Below are positions 12,075-15,380 of a stretch of DNA of 15,380 nucleotides, in pieces (positions within the stretch are counted from its first letter, which is position 1; every line of letters starts with the position of its first letter). A program made the position numbers and the translations under genes. The notes below the pieces were generated by a model that saw only the letters and a program-made list of their open reading frames with translations, ran no database searches and was not told where the DNA came from. The DNA is from an uncultured cyanobacterium (GTDB lineage Bacteria; Cyanobacteriota; Cyanobacteriia; PCC-6307; Cyanobiaceae), in assembly GCA_903921295.1 (NCBI GenBank), contig CAIXOZ010000081.1, positions 1 through 15,380 on the forward strand. Reading direction: 5' to 3'.

Positions 12075-14153
12075 TCAGCGAAGGCCGCCCGTTGCCGGTG
12101 CGGGGGGGGCGTTGATCGGCGGTGGTGTCAGCATCGGTGCTCCGGAAGGAGGGGCAGACGGCGTGGTCGGCCCTGGGACCGGCCCTGCAGGGAGGGGGGA
12201 ACCGCTGGCTGAGGTGGGCGGCTGACCGCCTGCGGCGGTCGGGCTGACGGGCTGGCCCTCGCCCGGGGAGGTGTCGGCGGGCCATGGCGCCTGGCCCTCG
12301 CCTGCCGGTGCCGGCGTTGCGGGGGTCTTGCTGATGGGGGGACGCTTCAGATCGGGCTTGGGCGGGAAGCGACGCACCGGCAGGTCCTTGACCACCCTGG
12401 CCATGTAGTCGCGCCAGGCCAGGGTGGCGAGAACGCTGGTGCTGTTGGTGGGTTGGTTGTTGTCGTAGCCGAGCCAGAGGCCGGTGGTGAGCTGGGGAAT
12501 CGAACCGATGAACCAGAGATCGCGGCCGCCTTCGGAGGTGCCCGTTTTGCCGGCCACCGGACGATCGCCGAGGGCGGCACCGCCGCCGGTGCCACCCTGG
12601 ACCACCTGCTCCAGCATCCAGATCATCGTGTCGGCGATGGCGCTGTCCACGGCGCGCCTCCCCTTGTCGCCATCGACGCGGCGGCTCCAGAGCCGTTCGC
12701 CGTTCGGTCCGTAGATCTCAACGAACGGGGTCGGCCGTACGTAGACACCACGGTTGTTGATGGCGGCGTAGGCGGCGGTCATGTCGAGAATGGTCTGCTC
12801 ATAGGCGCCGACAGCCAGGGGATAAAAGGGCCCCATCTCCCGCTCCAGGCCGAGGCTGCGGGCGGTGGCGATCACCTTCTCGAACCCGAAGCGCTGCAGC
12901 AGGGCCACGGCCACGGTGTTGAGGGAGTTCTGCAGGGCCGTCGACAGTGGCACGGTGCCCAGGTAGCGGTTGCCGAAGTTCCGTGGGCAGTAGCCGGCGA
13001 AGCAGCGGGGGGCGTCGAGGACCAAATCGTCCGGCAGCATCCCTTCTTTCAGGGCTGTGAGGTAGACGAACAGCTTGAAGGTGGAGCCGGGGGAGCGCAG
13101 GGCCTGCGTGGCGCGGTTGAACTGGCTGGCTTCGAAGTTCTTGCCTCCGACCATCGCCCGTACCACGCCGGTGCCCGGTTCCATCGTCACCAGAGCTCCC
13201 TCCAGGGCGCCGCCGGTGTGCTGACGGATCACCTCCTGGCCATCGTCCTGCCAGCGCAGGTTGAGGCCGGTGCGGATCGTCAGACCGCCCACTTCGAGCT
13301 GTTCGGGCGTGAGCACCTTGGGCAGCTCCTGGGTCACCCAGGTGGTGAAGTAAGGGGCGCGACTGGTCCAGTACTTCGGCACGGACGGCCGCAGCTGCAG
13401 CGGTTCGGCGTTGGCCTCGGCCCTCTGTCGGGCGGTGATGACACCGGTGTCCTGCATCCGACGCAGCACGATCGCGCGCCGCTGCAGCGCGAGCTGCGGG
13501 TTCACCAGCGGCGAATAGATGGAGGGGGCCGGAGGCAGTCCGGCGATCAGGGCCGCTTCGCTGAGGGTGAGCTGGTCGGGGGTTTTGGAGAAATAGACCC
13601 AGGCGGCATCGGCGACGCCGTAGGCGCTCGAGCCGAGATACACCACATTCAGGTACTGCTCGAGGATCTGGCGCTTGGTCAGCTGGCGCTCGATCTTGCC
13701 GGCGAGGGCGGCCTCCCGCAGCTTGCGGATCAGGGTGCGGTCCTGGCTCAGGAAAACGGTGCGGGCCAGCTGCTGGGTGATCGTGCTCGCCCCTTCCTCC
13801 ACCGATCCGTGGGTGATGTTGCGGAGGATCGCCCGACCGATGCCCTGGAGGTCGATGCCGTCGTGCTCGTAGAAGCGGCGATCCTCCGCAGCGATGAAGG
13901 CCAGGGCCACCAGGCGAGGCATCTGGCCTGCCGTGATCTTCTCGCGGGTGGCAGGCCCCAGGCTCTGGATCACCTGGCCGTCATCCGAGAGGATCGTGAG
14001 TGTGCCGGGACGGTTGTATTGCTCGATCCGGGTGGCATCCGGAAGGGTGGCGTCGAGGCCGGCCACCAGCGCGGCCTGGCCGAAGGCCGTGCCGATGCCG
14101 ACGGCGGCCGCCAGCAGGCTGGACTTCAGCAGGCGGGAACGCCGCTGCTTCAC
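12075..14153 (-). CDS. Class A penicillin-binding protein (bifunctional peptidoglycan synthase)
   Basis: The 692-residue product polymerises and cross-links peptidoglycan in the periplasm. An N-terminal signal anchor (about 8-32) is followed by the GT51 glycosyltransferase: EDRRFYEHDGID (90-101, catalytic Glu90), EGASTITQQLART (120-132) and RKLREAALAGKIE (143-155). The transpeptidase has SPGSTFK (catalytic Ser357, Lys360), SLN (410-412) and KTGT (536-539). The last ~95 residues are a Pro/Gly/Ser-rich, low-complexity tail. The start is GTG 14153, read within a TGTGA overlap with the chlG stop at 14152-14150, so translation is probably coupled. It is close to PBP1A/PBP1B-type enzymes of cyanobacteria, but I do not assign a gene symbol. 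A 634-codon frame on the opposite strand is a shadow of this gene. Confidence 0.93.
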   Translation of the reverse strand: MKQRRSRLLKSSLLAAAVGIGTAFGQAALVAGLDATLPDATRIEQYNRPGTLTILSDDGQVIQSLGPATREKITAGQMPRLVALAFIAAEDRRFYEHDGIDLQGIGRAILRNITHGSVEEGASTITQQLARTVFLSQDRTLIRKLREAALAGKIERQLTKRQILEQYLNVVYLGSSAYGVADAAWVYFSKTPDQLTLSEAALIAGLPPAPSIYSPLVNPQLALQRRAIVLRRMQDTGVITARQRAEANAEPLQLRPSVPKYWTSRAPYFTTWVTQELPKVLTPEQLEVGGLTIRTGLNLRWQDDGQEVIRQHTGGALEGALVTMEPGTGVVRAMVGGKNFEASQFNRATQALRSPGSTFKLFVYLTALKEGMLPDDLVLDAPRCFAGYCPRNFGNRYLGTVPLSTALQNSLNTVAVALLQRFGFEKVIATARSLGLEREMGPFYPLAVGAYEQTILDMTAAYAAINNRGVYVRPTPFVEIYGPNGERLWSRRVDGDKGRRAVDSAIADTMIWMLEQVVQGGTGGGAALGDRPVAGKTGTSEGGRDLWFIGSIPQLTTGLWLGYDNNQPTNSTSVLATLAWRDYMARVVKDLPVRRFPPKPDLKRPPISKTPATPAPAGEGQAPWPADTSPGEGQPVSPTAAGGQPPTSASGSPLPAGPVPGPTTPSAPPSGAPMLTPPPINAPPAPATGGLR

Positions 14154-15154
14154 ATCAGGGCTGCCGATGCAGGCAGCACGGTGAGGGAGCTGTGGCCGAT
14201 CGCCAGGGCGGTGACCAGCATGCCGAGCACCAGGAAGGGCTGGGCACTGGCCTGGTACTTGACGTCGAAGGCCACCGGATCCCGCAACAGCCAGATGTCC
14301 TGGAAGGTGATCTGGGGAATGATCAGCAGGACCAGCAGCACGGCGGCGATGTGCTGACCGATCAGGATCAGAACCGCCACCATCGCCAGCTGGAAGATGT
14401 CGATCATGCCGGCGCTGATCCAGCTGGCCCTGGTGATCCCGAACACCACCGGCAGGGATTGCAGGCCGAGGGCGCGGTCACCCTCGACGCTCTTGAAGTC
14501 GTTGACGACGGCGATGCCGAGACCGGCGAGGCTGTAAGCCAGTGTGAGCAGGGCCGTGGTCCAGGTGAGGTGCCCGAAGAGGGCCTGACCCGCCCACCAG
14601 GGCAGGGCGATGTAGCTGGCGCCGAGGGCGTAATTACCAAGCCAGCCGTTCTGCTTCAGTTTGAGCGGCGGTGCTGAGTAGATGAAGCTCACGAAGGAGC
14701 CCCCGAGGGCCAGCAGGAACAGCACCGGCGTGGCGTGGCCAGCCCAGAGATCGAGGCCGTAGGCCACTCCCAGGCCAGCGAGCAGCAGCACCCAGATCTG
14801 CACTTTCACCTGCCAGAGCGGAATCGCACCGGAGGGAATGGGCCGGTAGGGCTCGTTGATCGCGTCGATCTCGCGGTCGTAGTAGTCGTTGATGGTCTGG
14901 GTGTAGCCCGCCAGCAGGGGGCCGCTCATCAGCATGCAGGAGATCGAAGCGCCCACTTCCGGCAGGGTCCAGTGGAAGTTGCCGGAGGCGGCAGCACCGC
15001 AGAGCACTCCCCAGATCAGGGGAATCCACGTCACCGGTTTCATCAGCTGAAGTCGGATCTTCCAGATGTTGGAGGTGCCGCTGGCACCTTTCATGCCCAG
15101 CAGCTGGCGGGCCCCACCACCCGAGGCGGCGGTGGGATTAGGAGAATCGCTCAC
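14150..15154 (-). CDS. chlG: Chlorophyll synthase ChlG (chlorophyll a prenyltransferase)
   Basis: The 334-residue product is an integral membrane UbiA-family prenyltransferase that esterifies chlorophyllide a with geranylgeranyl or phytyl diphosphate, the last step of chlorophyll biosynthesis. The first Asp-rich motif, NDYYDREIDAINEPYRPIPS (89-108), and the second, NDFKSVEGDRALG (218-230), bind the Mg2+-diphosphate and are typical of ChlG. About nine membrane helices are visible, including QLMKPVTWIPLIWGVLCG near the N-terminus. The GTG start at 15154 overlaps the petP stop (GTGA), and the gene's own stop overlaps the PBP start. In cyanobacteria ChlG associates with HliD, Ycf39 and the YidC/SecY machinery, coupling pigment supply to photosystem assembly; those partners are not in the window. 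Confidence 0.96.
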   Translation of the reverse strand: MSDSPNPTAASGGGARQLLGMKGASGTSNIWKIRLQLMKPVTWIPLIWGVLCGAAASGNFHWTLPEVGASISCMLMSGPLLAGYTQTINDYYDREIDAINEPYRPIPSGAIPLWQVKVQIWVLLLAGLGVAYGLDLWAGHATPVLFLLALGGSFVSFIYSAPPLKLKQNGWLGNYALGASYIALPWWAGQALFGHLTWTTALLTLAYSLAGLGIAVVNDFKSVEGDRALGLQSLPVVFGITRASWISAGMIDIFQLAMVAVLILIGQHIAAVLLVLLIIPQITFQDIWLLRDPVAFDVKYQASAQPFLVLGMLVTALAIGHSSLTVLPASAALM

Positions 15155-15363
15155 GCTGCGGTGATCTCGTCGTCGAAGAACCAGGTGGTGGTGCCGTTGG
15201 CCAGCTCCACCACCACGCCAATGCCTTTGCCGTCGGTCAATTTGAAGTCCTTCACGGTGCCGGTGGCATCCGCCTGCAGGGCCGCAACGAGGTCGGCGGG
15301 AATGCGGTCGCGCACCCGGGTGACCCGCACCTTCGAGCCGATGGTGATGGCAGCCTGGGACAT
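15151..15363 (-). CDS. petP: PetP-like cytochrome b6f subunit (DUF2862 family)
   Basis: The 70-residue soluble product MSQAAITIGSKVRVTRVRDR... reads like the DUF2862/PetP family, with a small SH3-like beta barrel: GSKVRVTRV, then IPADLVAAL, GTVKDFKLTDGKGIGVVVEL and TTTWFFDDEI. In Synechocystis PetP (Ssr2998) is a peripheral cytoplasmic-side subunit of the cytochrome b6f complex that affects linear electron flow. The length fits the family. The ATG at 15363 begins 17 bases before the window end, so the promoter is outside. The stop overlaps the chlG GTG start. It heads a photosynthesis-to-cell-wall operon with chlG and the PBP. Confidence 0.8.
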   Translation of the reverse strand: MSQAAITIGSKVRVTRVRDRIPADLVAALQADATGTVKDFKLTDGKGIGVVVELANGTTTWFFDDEITAA

Positions 15364-15380
15364 GTCCGGCGCGACGCAAA

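Noticed and set aside
12453..14357. A 634-codon open frame antisense to the PBP gene
   Set aside because: The PBP frame on the other strand has all catalytic motifs in order, and the antisense translation is low-complexity and Gly/Ala/Arg/His-rich. It is a by-product of high GC and codon bias.
1..15380. tRNA or rRNA genes, CRISPR arrays, insertion sequences, integrase or phage genes
   Set aside because: None was seen on inspection: no regularly spaced direct repeats, no transposase motifs and no cloverleaf-like segments.

Overview
The window comes from a GC-rich (roughly two-thirds GC) cyanobacterium, most likely a picocyanobacterium of the Synechococcus/Cyanobium group. The best evidence is a chlorophyll synthase gene (chlG) directly behind a PetP/DUF2862-type cytochrome b6f subunit gene. 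Supporting signs are the very compact layout with overlapping stop and start codons and the dense set of type IV pilin-like genes.

Left half (about 356-8262): a type IV pilus region of ten prepilin-like genes in two convergent operons. The minus-strand operon runs from 8262 down to 2826. It holds two PilA-like pilins, a PilX/GspK-like protein without Glu at mature position 5, a PilV/GspI-like pilin, a FimT/GspH-like pilin, and a 562-residue PilW/GspJ-like pilin carrying a C-terminal von Willebrand A (vWA) domain with a readable metal-site motif. The plus-strand operon (356-2715) holds shorter versions of the same four minor-pilin classes in the same order. Cysteine positions and short motifs suggest the two sets are paralogous. 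By analogy with GspK/GspI/GspJ tip complexes and with the vWA pilin PilB of Streptococcus sanguinis, the region may encode two alternative pilus tips, one bearing an adhesin. That is the most interesting possibility here.

Middle (8284-9609): a possible promoter for the pilin operon, a DppC/OppC-type ABC permease gene without visible partner subunits, and a small two-helix membrane protein gene.

Right half (9610-15363): trmH on the minus strand overlaps head-to-head the presumed start of an alkyltransferase-like (ATL) gene, in which the alkyl-acceptor Cys is replaced by Trp. The ATL gene is followed at once by rsmB (16S rRNA m5C methyltransferase). Convergent to these is a tightly coupled minus-strand operon, petP - chlG - class A penicillin-binding protein, each joined to the next by a GTGA-type overlap.

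No tRNA, rRNA, CRISPR array, insertion sequence or integrase gene was seen. Start codons are the weakest part of this annotation, because Shine-Dalgarno sequences are mostly absent and GC-rich DNA leaves long open frames upstream of many genes.
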